In this document: in pieces, positions 1 through 10,887 of the stretch
How the letters are laid out: the number at the start of each line of letters is the position of its first letter
Numbering within the stretch: the first letter of the stretch is position 1
NCBI GenBank assembly: GCA_002812745.2
Contig: NCSJ02000025.1
Coordinates: forward strand, 124,001 to 188,000
Direction of reading: 5' to 3'
Length of the DNA: 64,000 nt
Source: Scytalidium lignicola
Taxonomy: Eukaryota > Ascomycota > Leotiomycetes
Notes under the pieces: model-generated
What the model saw: only the letters and a program-made list of their open reading frames with translations
Told to the model about the DNA's origin: nothing
The model's database searches: none
Made by a program: the position numbers and the translations under genes

Positions 1-1174
1 AAGCTTCATTGTGTTCCGGTTCCTGGAAGGCTGTGCAGGGTCTTGTCCACTGACTATTGGAGGAGGGACTGTCGTCGATGTTATTCCACAGGAATCAAGA
101 GGATTTGCAATGTCTATATTTGCTGTTGGACCGTTGCTTGGACCAGTTATCGGCCCTGTCGCTGGTGGCTTCCTCGCACAGGCTCAAGGATGGCGATGGG
201 TTTTCTGGGTCTTGACTATTGCTGTGGGACTTTTCCTATCCTGTTGATATCACATTTGCTGACTACTCAAATAGATGGGTCTCTTGGGAGGCGCCGCCGT
301 CATATTCATGAGAGAGACGTATACTGTAGTCTTACTCAAGAACAAAGCGAAACTACTTCGGAAGAAACACAATAACCCCAACTATGTGTCAAGGTTCGAT
401 AGTGGCATTAGCCCCGGGGCGCTGTTCAAACAGGCCATCATTCGTCCTTTCAAGATGCTCCTCTTTTCCCCAGTCGTCATAATCTTGTCAACATACACCG
501 CACTCGTTTTCTCCTACCTATTCTTGCTTTTTACAACATTTACTCCGGTCTTCCAGGAGCAATACGGATGGAAAGGTGGTATTCCAGGACTGGCGTATCT
601 TGGAATTGGCGTGGGGCTAGTCGCGGCATTAGTGGTATTTAGCTACTTGAGCGACATGCTTCTAAAGAAACAAGCAAATGGTGGGGAAATGAAGCCTGAA
701 TATCGTCTGCCAGTAATGAAGTGGACTGTATCATTTGTTCCCATTGGTTTATTCTGGTATGGTTGGGCCGCTAAGACTGAAACCTTCTGGCTTGTACCTA
801 TCTTGGGCACTGTTTTGATCGGTGCTGGAGCTTTCTGCACCTTCGTAAGTCTTCCTTCCTTCCTTCCTTCCCTCCTTCCTGCTACCACTTTATCCTGTGA
901 TAGCATTCACTAATGTACATTGCAGATGCCTACTCAGACATATCTCGTCGACTGCTATGGCAAGTATGCTGCCTCGGCGCTCGCGGCAAACACAGTTCTT
1001 CGTTCCATCTTCGGTTGCGTCCTCCCTCTTGCTGGTCCGCCAATGTATGCCGCACTTGGTCTTGGCTGGGGCAATTCCCTGCTAGGATTCATTGCCTTGG
1101 CTTTTAGCCCTGTTCCCTTTGTCTTCTACACATACGGGGAGCGTATCCGACAGAGATTTGAGATCAAGTTGTAG
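1..1174 (+). CDS. MFS transporter, DHA1-like (5' truncated by window edge)
   Basis: This is the C-terminal two thirds of a 12-TM major facilitator drug/polyamine:proton antiporter of the plasma membrane. The exons read as 1-223, 275-844 and 926-1174, with phase-0 introns (51 and 81 bp) and branch-like gctgac and ctaat. The visible protein begins in the region [20 protein letters not shown], followed by the hydrophobic [15 protein letters not shown] stretch that corresponds to DHA1 motif C. A central loop follows, then six further hydrophobic segments, ending in [11 protein letters not shown]. The N-terminal helices and motif A lie left of the window. Intron 2 holds a CTTC microsatellite. The substrate cannot be told from sequence. 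A Zn2Cys6 regulator gene follows on the same strand about 740 bp downstream. Confidence 0.88.
853..885 (+). repeat. CTTC-rich microsatellite inside an intron
   Basis: A short imperfect run of CTTC/CCTT units fills the second intron of the left-edge MFS gene. It does not reach the coding sequence. It may simply serve as a polypyrimidine-rich intron body. Confidence 0.7.
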
Positions 1175-1917
1175 AGCTAGACAAAGTTGTCTTGAGATTG
1201 GTGTTTCTACGATGCCAAAATGCATGGCTTGGAGACAGCGTAAAAGTAAAATTCGTTAGCGGATCAGAGAATATGGGTGATTTAGTTATTTAGTGATTTT
1301 GTTGCTTTGTCATGTACATAATTGCGTATTTTTCCTATACTAATAGAATGATCCTCTTGCAATCACTGCACTCTTAAACCAGCAGTGTGAACCTCATACG
1401 ACTTGTACCCAGATGATATTCCCTTATTTGAATCCCATATGATCGGACTGGAAGCTAAATCAATCACTCTGGGGCGATGAAGTCTAGTTTCTTTCCCGAA
1501 TCCCCTCAATCTTCTTCAAAATACCCTCATAAAGCGAACTATTGTATAAGCCTCAGACAATAGGTGAGGGAAGAAACTAGAACTCGATGGGCATTGGTCT
1601 TGAGATCTAGATGAATAAATAGAGTAAAACAGAATATTTCATCTGCAGCCGTATCACTTATTATACTTTTGTCGACTAGGGTATTAGTATTGGATGAGAC
1701 CAATCCCATCCGCTGTGGCTGCGGCGCTAGATTACAGAGCAGAATCATGTATTAATTACGGCACAGAGACGCTTGATCCTCTGCAGATAAGGCAGAGACC
1801 TCTCGACTGTTTTCTGCCAACAGGTATAGTACCCATACAACATCTCCATCCCTCAACATCGACCCCAAGTTCGCAGACCTCGTAAGAAGCCATCAACCAG
1901 ACTTATTCTCTTAAACA
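1175..1917. other. Intergenic: MFS 3' flank and regulator promoter
   Basis: No convincing coding sequence is seen here. The short ORFs lack splice partners and recognisable motifs. The right half (about 1690-1917) is presumably the 5' region of the following Zn2Cys6 gene, with C-rich stretches near 1840-1880 just before its ATG. Confidence 0.5.
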
Positions 1918-4149
1918 ATGACTCTTAATCAGCCACGAAGGAGTATTAGTGACGGAACCACCTCGTCGAGCAGCTCTCCGCGCGTTAATTTATCGACAGG
2001 AAACCGCGCAAGGTCTGGGTGCAGCACCTGTCGAAGACGACACCTGAAATGTGATGGTATGGTTCTATATTCCTGCCACAAAGACTCGATTTCATGAAAC
2101 TAGGACTGACACCTCAGTAGAAGCGCGACCAAACTGCAATCGCTGCAAACGGTCCAAGGTAGATTGTAGTTATGCAATTCGCCTTATGTGGGAGCAAGAT
2201 GCACTCTCAATAGGCAAGTGCCATGGACGTGCCGGCGTGTGGTCAAAGAAACTGACCAACAAACTTTATTTGGATAATCTCACTCATTTGAATTCCCCGC
2301 CCATATCAGGAGCGTCGGCCAACAAGGACGAAGACAGACATTCTCCCTGCCAGCGGCACACCCCAACTTATGCCTTCATCAACACGACAACAAATGACAT
2401 CCACACATATTACTCGGGCATTTTTGGAAGGAGATCCACGCAAGACAAATTTATATGGCAATCAGAACTTCCTGCCAGTAGCCATTGCCAGTCGTTCCAT
2501 GTTATGGAAGAGAATACCCAAGATGGCCTCTCTAATTCGAAGATTTTGCCGGATGCTCTGATTCACCGATCCCCAGAAACTGATAAGATGATGCTTAACT
2601 ACTATAAAGATGTAGTATGCCAGGATGCTACTCACATACAACCCGATGACGAGAAGGATCCGCTAATACATATCCTTTCATTTGCATCCTCCTCATCAGC
2701 TATGGCCTGGGGGATCATGATGATAGCTGCCCATTTTTGGGCACTTAACGATCCCAAGTTCTCAGTCCTTGCCATGGAATATCGACAACTAACTCTAGAG
2801 GCTCTGGAAGAATTGTTGACGACTGGTTATGAGAAGTCTGGCGAGATTATCTTGCTTGCAGTGATGTTGTGCGCGGCAGATGTAAGTAAAGTCCTTCTCT
2901 CCTTTAATCCTTCGAGTTATCCGCAATGTTTTTCTCTTCCCATTCGAGATAAGGGTGTACCACTCATCTATTCATAGATCTCGCATAAATGTCGCCCAAC
3001 GTGGATTGCCCATCTTGCTGTCTATCAAGACATGGTACAACGACATCTTGAACAATCGGAGGCGAGATATCAGAATGATTACAGCTATAGACTAGGTTCC
3101 CGATACTTTTCTTATCATCTCGTTATCGCCAAAACAGCGTTGCCTATCGAAGAGATCATGTCTACAGGAACATCAGTATTTACTTTCCAGCCATCGTCCC
3201 CTCGCTCAAGAGATACTTCGTGCGTATCTTCGAAAATCTCGGATTATTCGTGGGCATCTACAGAGAATCTATTGCTCACGATGTGTGAGGACACACTTTA
3301 TATTATCGACCCGTACTCCGGCGTCAGCAACAAGCTCCTCCTCTTAATCAACGAGACTGCTAACCTTAAACGAGAAACATTGCATGGTTTCCATCAATCT
3401 CAGCCTTCCGAGAGTGGTTATGATCAAGTAGCGCTGAAGGAAAGAGTATCACGCATAAACCGAAGTCTATTGGATCTCCAACAGCATCCTTCGAATTGCA
3501 TAGCTACCTCGGATCCTGACTTTGCAAAGCGTCTACAACTTGTCGCAGAAGTGCATCGTCTTGCAGCTTTGATCCTTCTTCACGAATCTTACACGCTTTC
3601 ACCAGGTCCTGGTACGACGGACCATGTTGCATCCAGATATACCGATGACAACTCCATCCTCAATAGCAATGATAAGAGAGGTTTTATTCAAGAGGTGTTG
3701 AATCTGGTTAGCGATTTTCTTTCACTTCCAGGTCTACTGAATATCTCTTGGCCGCTATGGCCACTGTTCATAGCAGGCTGCTCTACAACCGACGACGCAA
3801 ATAGGATTGTCGTCATGGAGTTGTTCGAGATCGCCCAACGGAGGACGTGGAGCCTAGGGGTAAGACACTCATTTCATTTCCCAAGCTCTTATGGTGCATT
3901 AACCCTTTTGTGTGGCTCATGATTGACCTTGAATCACAGAATATAGAACCAGCATTCGCAGTTGTGAAATGTGTGTGGCAGCAACGAGACTTGAGAGCGG
4001 ATGAAGAAGTCTGCTCGAGGACAATCAGGAGGAGAGCACAGCTAGGAGCGACTCAAATCTCTACTGATCGTGAAGATGGCTGTTTGTCAGGTTGGTATGA
4101 TTGGGGGATAGTTATGGCGATGATGGGTTATCGGATTAGTTTAGCGTAG
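1918..4149 (+). CDS. Zn2Cys6 transcription factor
   Basis: This is a nuclear binuclear-zinc-cluster DNA-binding regulator of 663 residues. The exons are 1918-2056, 2121-2881, 2978-3859 and 3940-4149; they sum to 1992 nt, a multiple of three. The start ATG at 1918 was chosen because exon 1 supplies the first half of the zinc cluster: C35, C38 and C45 before intron 1, then C52, C55 and C62 after it (CX2CX6CX6CX2CX6C). The rest is the helical fungal regulatory domain, with features such as ISHKCRPTWIAHLAVYQDMV, like the Fungal_trans_2 (PF11951) type. Its position between two MFS transporter genes suggests, by inference only, control of transport or detoxification. The targets are unknown. Confidence 0.85.
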
Positions 4150-4806
4150 TGGAGAAGCTCATCTGGCAGGCCATCAGAATTCATATTTGACCTACCGATG
4201 GGTTGCTTAAGATCCAACCTAAGATAAAGTGCCTACAAAGCGCTAAAAATCTACAAATATTGTTGCTAAATTTATACTTTTAAAAGAAATATAAACTTAT
4301 AAAACTGTAAAACAATTGAACTTTAATAGAAATGCAAATGTTACAGATTATACACTTTTTGTAAGAGTTAATAGAGTTTAGACTAAACTGTATTTCAGTC
4401 AATTAAATGTTATATACACTTGTAAAGTGTAATTATAATAATTATAACATATAAGAAAGCGTTAGATATTATAGTTATGTAATAGCTGATAATCCAATTA
4501 GTTATTATATATATGTATATGTTACAAGAGGTAAGAAATCCTACTCTCCATCTTACCTATCAATTACCGTAGCCATTCCTGTAAAAGAATCCATTAAACA
4601 TTATGCCATACAGTTTATATGTGATATTACCGCCGCCTGCACTGTGACACTGTAGCTCAAGCCTTACCGCACGTGACCATGCTGCTCCTCCATTTGTTTC
4701 AGCACCATGTGCTCAGCCTCGTCAACGTCATATCGTACACAAACCTCATTCCTTTCTATTTAATATCCTCTATGCTATCTATAAGTATTTTTAAAGACTT
4801 GTAAAC
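4150..4806. other. AT-rich intergenic region
   Basis: No gene is seen. About 4240-4620 is strongly AT-rich with short imperfect inverted repeats (for example around 4415-4450). This resembles mutated, RIP-like repeat relics seen elsewhere in the window. The last 130 bp before 4807 is a more balanced promoter-like stretch. Confidence 0.5.
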
Positions 4807-5668
4807 ATGCCCATAACATTCGGCAGTGTAGGCGATATTATCTCTGTTTGTCTAATAGTGAAAGACTTGGTTGATGCCCTCGACAAATGCCGCGGCTCCG
4901 CATCTGAATATCAGGAGATCATCAGAGAACTAAGATGCCTCGACAGATCTTTACTAGAAGTTGAGAAGTTATCCCGTGAATTTGAAATCTCAAATGAGTT
5001 TGATGCTCTTTGCGTCACCGCAAAACACATCGTTGATAAGTGCCGGATGTCGGTAAACGGTTTCTTAGAGAAGATTCGAAGGTACGACAAATATTTGAGG
5101 GAAGACGGAAGTGGCAATGTGGTGAAAGATTCTGCTATGAAAATGAAGTGGCAGATATCTAAAAGTAATGAACTGGCGAAGTTTAGGATTGAGGTTATCG
5201 CGCATTATTCGTCAATTAATGCGTTGATTGCGACGGCTCAGCTGTAGGTACCATTGACATGGACGAGAAAAGATGCTTGAAAACTGACTCACTGGCTGGA
5301 ATAGAAATCTTCTTCAGCTGAAAGATGCGAAGCTCAACGAACGATTAAGTAAAGGCGAACAGCGAAACGCTATAATTGCGGAAAGGCAAGAAGCCACCCT
5401 AACAGACATACGAGGCCAGCTTGAGCAGAACAACCAGCAGGCAGCCACTGGAATCGCGATGTTGGGTCAAATAGCGGGTGCTCTAAAACTCCATGGTCTA
5501 CGTGATATTGGTGGCGAGCTGTGGAGTCTCATGCAGAAAACCTTCTCCACAAATGTCGCCATCTATCGAGCCGTTCTTTCGATCCAGGAGTCTCTCCTAG
5601 GTCATCTTGAAAGAACTCTTATTCAGGAGCCCGTTATATTGGAAGACGCAATCATGCCACAAGCGTAG
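4807..5668 (+). CDS. Fungal STAND N-terminal-type protein, truncated before the ubiquitin-like domain
   Basis: The exons are 4807-5243 and 5305-5668, giving 266 residues. The N-terminus MPITFGSVGDIISVCLIVKD followed by a predicted long helical bundle is characteristic of the fungal N-terminal domain found on STAND/NLR-like and ubiquitin-like (ULD-type) proteins. A coiled segment (QLKDAKLNERLSKGEQ) follows intron 1. In relatives known to me, the motif LIQEP..LEDAI leads into a conserved ubiquitin-like domain. Here the frame ends four residues after EDAI (MPQA, stop), so that domain is missing. The gene may be a naturally truncated copy, or a further intron/exon may have decayed. Its stop lies only about 150 bp before the next MFS start. 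The role is unknown; involvement in self/non-self signalling is an inference from the family. Confidence 0.65.
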
Positions 5669-5816
5669 GAAGTATCTTCCCTTAATCGAACTTATTGAGC
5701 TGTGTATCATTGAGTTTTATGACTCACATTTCAGGCACCCCACTCATCCTCGATACTGCCTTATTCTTCCAATCCATCTCCAAATCAAATTCAACTCGCG
5801 ACATAGTCCCACAACA

Positions 5817-7553
5817 ATGGCAGACCCAACGAGAGGCGGTACGCTTGAGCTTGATGCTATCACACCTGCGCCCACCGAGGTTCTCCCCCTCAACCTTCCG
5901 CGTAAGGAGCTCGTCGAGCCACCAATTCACGCACCTGCCTCTGAGGTTGAACAAGGACAAGGTAGCAATGTCGCTGCATCTCGCAGCAAATTTCGCATCA
6001 CCATGATCCTCATCGCGTGTTTTATATCAGTCTTCGTCGCCGCTCTCGATGATACCATTGTGGCTACGGCCATTCCTACTATTACCTCGGAGCTGCACTC
6101 TCCCTCCGGCTACGCCTGGATTAGTGGTGCCTACCTGGTCGCCACAGCAGCTAGTGTGCCTATATGGGCCAAGTTGTCGGACATCTGGGGTCGCAAAATT
6201 GTATTGCTGGCTGCCGTTGCTCAGTTCATGGGCGGCAGCGTCCTCTGCGCACTTGCGGTTGACATGGCCATGCTCGTTGCAGGTCGCGCCCTCCAGGGTG
6301 CCGCCGGTGGAGGAGTGATCATGTTAGTTGATATTGTCATCAGCGACGTCTTCAGCATGAGACAGCGAAGCTTGTTTCTGGGACTCTGTGAAGTCATATG
6401 GGTCATAGCTGGCGCGATTGGTCCTGTACTCGGTGGTCTCCTTACAGACTATGCCTCCTGGCGATGGTGCTGGTGGATCAACCTTCCCTGCTGCGGCGTT
6501 GCTTTCGTTATCCTCGCCTTTTTCTTAGACGTCCACAATCCTAAGACGCCACTCAAGGATGGCATCAAGGCAGTCGACTGGGCTGGATCCGTGAGCATCC
6601 TTGCAGTCACCATCATGGTGCTTTTGGGACTCGACTTTGGCGGCAACACCTTTGCCTGGTCATCGCCCAAGGTCGTCTGTCTGATCATCTTCGGTGCACT
6701 GTGCAGCGTACTCTTCATCTACAGCGAGAAGAGACTCGCGAAATACCCTCTAATGCCCCTAGCATTATTCACGCAGCGATCCACTGTCGCTACTCTTCTA
6801 GTGGTCTTCTTCCACGGCATCTCATCTATCGGCAGCGAATTCTACCTGCCTCTTTACTTTCAATCCGCTAAAGAGGCTTCGGCTTTGAAGTCGGGCTTGC
6901 TTTCAGTTCCACAAATCGTTGCAACCGCGCTCACGAGCGTCCTATGCGGTCTCGTCATCCATCGAACTGGCCGGTACAGGGAGCTCATCTGGATGGGACC
7001 TGTCCTCCTTACTCTCGGAAATGGACTCTATATTCTCTTCGATTCGACCACTTCCATCGGCGAGACAGTCGGATTTCAACTTGTTGCCGGTGCAGGTAGT
7101 GGCCTTCAATTCATGCCTCCGATGGTTGCAATGCAAGCCCAATGCGCCCAAAAAGATGTCGGGACGGCGACTTCCACTCTCGTATTCACTCGCTCCATGG
7201 GTTTGGCCATCTCTGTTGTCTTGGGTGGAGTCGTCTTTCAAAACTCGATGGACAACCAAGCCTCCAACCTTCGCGCTGCTGGAATCCCAGTCAACATCAC
7301 TGAGCTACTCTCTGGTAAAAATGCAGCGGCAAATGTTATGATCACTCGCGCTTTGACTGATCCAATCCAAAGCAGAGCCGTTAAGGATGCATTCTCTATC
7401 AGCCTACGGAATTTGTGGATTATGTATATGTGTTTCTCATTCTGTGGCATCATTGCCAGTCTATTTGTCGCCAAAGCGGTTCTATCCAAGGAACATAGCG
7501 AGACTATCACCGGTCTTAAGGAAAAGGAGGATAACAAAGTAGCAACTACCTAG
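5817..7553 (+). CDS. MFS transporter, DHA2 family (14-TM), intronless
   Basis: This single-exon gene encodes 578 residues from the ATG at 5817, which has an A at -3; the longer open frame upstream overlaps the preceding gene region and is not needed. After a hydrophilic N-terminus, TM1 carries the DHA2 signature LDDTIVATAIPTIT. Motif A appears as KLSDIWGRK, and motif C-like glycine/proline residues occur in AIGPVLGGLLTDYASWRW, followed by the conserved WINLP. About fourteen hydrophobic segments can be counted, and the tail is hydrophilic. The family exports drugs, fungal toxins or organic acids by proton antiport at the plasma membrane. Codon use is GC3-rich compared with its neighbours, suggesting good expression. 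The substrate cannot be inferred. Confidence 0.92.
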   Translation: MADPTRGGTLELDAITPAPTEVLPLNLPRKELVEPPIHAPASEVEQGQGSNVAASRSKFRITMILIACFISVFVAALDDTIVATAIPTITSELHSPSGYAWISGAYLVATAASVPIWAKLSDIWGRKIVLLAAVAQFMGGSVLCALAVDMAMLVAGRALQGAAGGGVIMLVDIVISDVFSMRQRSLFLGLCEVIWVIAGAIGPVLGGLLTDYASWRWCWWINLPCCGVAFVILAFFLDVHNPKTPLKDGIKAVDWAGSVSILAVTIMVLLGLDFGGNTFAWSSPKVVCLIIFGALCSVLFIYSEKRLAKYPLMPLALFTQRSTVATLLVVFFHGISSIGSEFYLPLYFQSAKEASALKSGLLSVPQIVATALTSVLCGLVIHRTGRYRELIWMGPVLLTLGNGLYILFDSTTSIGETVGFQLVAGAGSGLQFMPPMVAMQAQCAQKDVGTATSTLVFTRSMGLAISVVLGGVVFQNSMDNQASNLRAAGIPVNITELLSGKNAAANVMITRALTDPIQSRAVKDAFSISLRNLWIMYMCFSFCGIIASLFVAKAVLSKEHSETITGLKEKEDNKVATT

Positions 7554-7776
7554 TCCAAAGACTCCCAAAAATTGATAGTATCAGACAATCGGCTCCTCTA
7601 AGTCCTGAATCTTAGACAAATCTGTCTGCAGGGTATTAGATAATAAAATGAATGCCCAAGCTTACTAAGATTATAATATTCCTGCCAATTACGTATGACT
7701 GAACTGTGGTCGAAGGCTATCCAACGTAAGCCTATAGAAAAACCTAAAATACTTTGCACTAAATTGAATAACCGTT

Positions 7777-7794
7777 GTATCGTACGTACGATAC
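7777..7794. repeat. 18-bp perfect palindrome
   Basis: The sequence gtatcgtacgtacgatac reads identically on both strands. It lies about 220 bp past the DHA2 stop codon. It may be a protein-binding site or a hairpin; nothing further is visible. Confidence 0.8.
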
Positions 7795-7998
7795 GAGCCT
7801 TTGCACTGCATGCTCATCACTCCTAAGCGACCGTTGAAGATCAGATTAACGTTTTTAGCACATCATGAGATACACATGTACGACATGAATATGATCAATT
7901 CACTTTCGACGTTTTTGGTGATCAACACCTAGCATTAAATCAAGATTGGCGNTTTTTATAGCATATCATGAGATAAGACATCGATACGACTAACTCGC

Positions 7999-8027
7999 TT
8001 TTTTTTTTGGGGGGGGGGGGGGGGGGG
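7999..8027. repeat. Adjacent poly-T and poly-G tracts
   Basis: Ten T are followed directly by nineteen G. The long G run could be real, but homopolymer miscounting is likely given the other homopolymer-associated Ns in this sequence. Confidence 0.85.
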
Positions 8028-8366
8028 TCCTCATGTTTGATAATGACCAGGATCTTCGAAATCGAATTGCAAACTATCGAACACAGGTGCAATCTGGGCA
8101 CCCTAGAATGGTTTTCATGTTAACTCATAAGCCCGGTCTCCCGTATTGAATGCCTCCCGGCGTACACCCTAAGCTTCACCAATTCCGTGGCCAACATGAC
8201 CCTTACAACTTAGATTCGAGGGACTTTAGGACTAGGTGCTGTGCTGAGGAGGACTGACATGTCAAGGTGGACAATATCCGCCGAGAGACGGTCCTAGTCG
8301 CATGAGGAATACATATATTACAAAGCAGTACTCATGATTAGCACCGATTAGCAGCTGGTATTGCAT

Positions 8367-8398
8367 CCAAATCCAAATCCAAATCCAGATCCAGATTT
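8367..8398 (+). repeat. AAATCC/AGATCC microsatellite
   Basis: About five imperfect tandem copies of a hexamer (aaatcc, then agatcc). It is non-coding by context. Confidence 0.8.
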
Positions 8399-8623
8399 GC
8401 ATTGTGTCTTTTTCACGACGATAATGAACCTCAATAGATTGCAGTCATTTCCCTCCTTGCCTGGAGCTTGCTTCGTGATTAATCAGTTTGGCTTTATTAC
8501 TTTCCTCCCCCCCATACAGTGCTTGTACAGTACAACTCCATAGTATCTGAGTCACGGCACTACGAACTCCCTTTTACTCTACTTTTGACTTGATTAAGAA
8601 ATAGTGACGTATCATAAAGGGTT

Positions 8624-9295
8624 ACCAATGGTGCAAATGTGTACGAGAGCGCGAAGAAGACTGTAGTGGACTTCAGGGATAAAGTGAACCATGCCAATGC
8701 CGAAAAAGTGGCCATGGTGGCCGAGTTTACCCTTGATACAACCAGCTGTGATCCGCCATTATTGACTGGCCCACAGCTGCTCGAAGATGATGATCTAATT
8801 CCAGGGAGAGCAGTGTTTCAAGACGGTCGGGTACTGGAAGAAATCCATCCCGCCATAATTGCAGCCGGATACCTGACCGAATTCCCTTTCCTAGGTCCCG
8901 CTCTGCAACAGCCACTTATAGAACTCCAAGATGCAGACGAAGTCGCCGTCACTACTGCTGATGGGAGAACTGTACATAACCTGCATGAGGACATATTCTA
9001 TATCCCTGACCCGACTCTGGCATTCATAGGTGTAACACACTGGGCATCTACATTTTCTCTGTATGACTTCCAGGCTCAAGTCCTGGCAACTGTGTTCGCT
9101 GGCCGAGTTAGACTTCCGTCGGAGGCGATAATGAAGAGGGAGCAGAGTCGACGGAAGAGCCGGGTGCTGCCTGGGACTTTTCTCAATAGCATATTCTTGC
9201 TCGACGATTTCGTGATCCAAAGGCTGTTGAACTGTGCCAACAGGGATTTGCTGGCGGCTGGGTACGAGCAACTCTCGGGCCCAAGTACCCAATAG
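8624..9295 (+). pseudogene. 3' fragment of a flavin-containing monooxygenase
   Basis: The frame is open from about 8618 (stop TAA at 8615) to 9295 and gives roughly 220 residues. They match the C-terminal half of FMO-type flavoproteins. After VYESAKKTVVDFRDKV, at the end of the NADPH-binding region, comes IIAAGYLTEFPFLG, which corresponds to the ATGY motif with T replaced by A. Next are IPDPTLAFIGV and YDFQAQVLATVFAGRVRLPS. The N-terminal FAD-binding GxGxxG and the NADPH GxGxxA motifs are absent. No upstream exon supplying them was found; the preceding 1 kb is repeats and microsatellite. It is therefore best read as a truncated gene relic. It is distinct from the complete FMO at 45.9-47.7 kb. 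Confidence 0.7.
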
Positions 9296-9575
9296 TGGAA
9301 TGCCTTCAAGAGAGAGAGAGTGCTCGAAAGCTTATAAGAGGTTTGCAGGATAATTATTTAGACACGTATGGTGTAGATCACAACTCTCTCGATCATCTAT
9401 TAAGAATATTATAAATTGAGCGGGTTCACTATAGCAGTATACCTTCGATAGCAGTTAACTGCGGGCAGTAGGTTTTGAAACTGGGCGGGCAGGAGAAACT
9501 TTTTTCTTGTTTTCATACTTTGTTTGTGTCGGGTTTATAGAACTGCTCCTCAGACTACTTATATCTGCATTGTTG
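9296..9575. other. Intergenic flank of TIR element
   Basis: Non-coding flank between the FMO fragment and the TIR element; an AG dinucleotide repeat lies near 9309-9320. Confidence 0.5.
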
Positions 9576-10071
9576 TAACGAGCCGGGTGCCGTCAGTCCG
9601 TGTCGCATAGGTAGGTCTCTCACCAAAATATTTGTAAACCATACACTGTAAATTTTCAAACACTTTCTTTTAATTTTCAGCATATACTAAGTAACGAAAT
9701 CCTTTTTAAACATAAAGAAGTAATACGTTAGTTTTATGACTTTACAAAAATATTGATTTTAAAATTTCAAGAATAATATATCTTTAATTATATAACAATT
9801 TATTATATTAAAATATGACAAATTTGAATACTTATGCTNAAAAAACTGACAACCGAGCNAAAAGGTAAAAATTATAATCATAAAAGAATTAAATAATATA
9901 TTACAAGATTAAATAAATAGTTTGATTTTAAAACAAGAATATTAAGTTCATGTACTTATATAACGGCATAAGTTATTTATTCTCAATTATATTGTTATTA
10001 TGTACTTTAGTTTTACGGTTTCGATTGTAATATGCCCTGTACAACACAGACTTACAGCACCCGGCTCGTAA
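9576..10071. mobile_element. MITE-like element, TIRs with TAA target duplication (PIF/Harbinger-like)
   Basis: The element spans 9579-10068 (490 bp). Its left end starts cgagccgggtgc and its right end is the exact reverse complement gcacccggctcg. Beyond those 12 identical bases the TIRs continue for about 20 bp, differing mostly by C/T transitions. Both sides are flanked by TAA (9576-9578 and 10069-10071). Three-base TWA duplications are typical of PIF/Harbinger transposition. The interior is very AT-rich, holds two Ns and encodes nothing, so it is non-autonomous. The one-sided transitions and AT-rich body suggest RIP-like mutation of a repeat. Confidence 0.75.
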
Positions 10072-10887
10072 CTTTAGCGTGTTGCATGACATTATTTGTA
10101 ATGCATGCCGAAATGCTCCTAATTGCCGTGCCACAAGTTGGACTACTCCAGCCAGTAATATGGAGATTCAGTCTACTAAGTTTGATTCTGAAAATCAAAA
10201 TGCTACAACTTATGTGTATCAAGGCATCGGCATACAAGCGTTGATGCCAAAACCCTGCCACTATGAGCATAGTCTGCGCATACTATACCTAAACTGTGTA
10301 TGGCTGTTCTCCAAGGATTGTGATCAAAATTAGTTCATCGATTAGCCGTCACCACGGCTGTAGCTAGCCAGCTTATAAATAACAGGACTTATCCACCGCA
10401 GTTAGTTGGCTAGTAGGGTCGATTCAATACTACTTTTACGACCGGCATCTGCAACCTAACAGGATAAACTATCTAAAACTCCCCTTTCCTCTTTTTCTTT
10501 TCTTTGGAGATATTGCCTCGTTAGAGTACTCTGCACTTCCTTCGGTGATTCAAGATTCTACTACTACCGTGGCACTAAACGTATGTCTTTATCCATTCCG
10601 TATCTTTGTGGAATGCAACACAAGGTTTCTAAATCTAACCATGTAGGCATATATTGCAAGCAAGTAAAGAGATATCTCGCTACGTAAGCACTCCTTTACA
10701 TATCCGTTTTCTCGCCCCGCTTCAAACCATGCGAAGATAATGACCCTTCTGACTGCAGCGGGTGTCAATACCCCCTCAGCCTTTCTCAAGTACTAGTAAA
10801 TGAAAGTCGTGAGGTTTCCGGATGGCCTACCCACTTGAACCGGGCAAAGACCATTCTTGGGCTCAATCTCCATGTTCCTATACAGAG
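10072..10887. other. Gene-free region downstream of the TIR element
   Basis: No gene could be supported. Several short ORFs overlap on both strands without motifs. A TATA-like tataaataa near 10373-10381, followed by a C/T-rich stretch at 10480-10505, resembles a fungal core promoter reading rightward, but no convincing ORF follows it. Confidence 0.4.

Larger units (their letters stand above)
7554..8623. other. Gene-free region with repeats
   Basis: No credible gene lies here. It holds an 18-bp perfect palindrome at 7777-7794, an imperfect direct repeat (about 7850-7885 versus 7951-7991), a homopolymer pair T10/G19 at 7999-8027, one N at 7952 and an AAATCC microsatellite near 8367-8398. The short ORF rich in NP repeats at 8361-8543 is translation of that microsatellite. 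Confidence 0.6.

Noticed and set aside
5607..5816. 70-codon N-terminal extension of the DHA2 transporter
   Set aside because: It overlaps the end of the preceding gene, is not typical of the family, and ATG 5817 has a better context.
8361..8543. ORF rich in Asn-Pro repeats
   Set aside because: It is translation of the AAATCC microsatellite.
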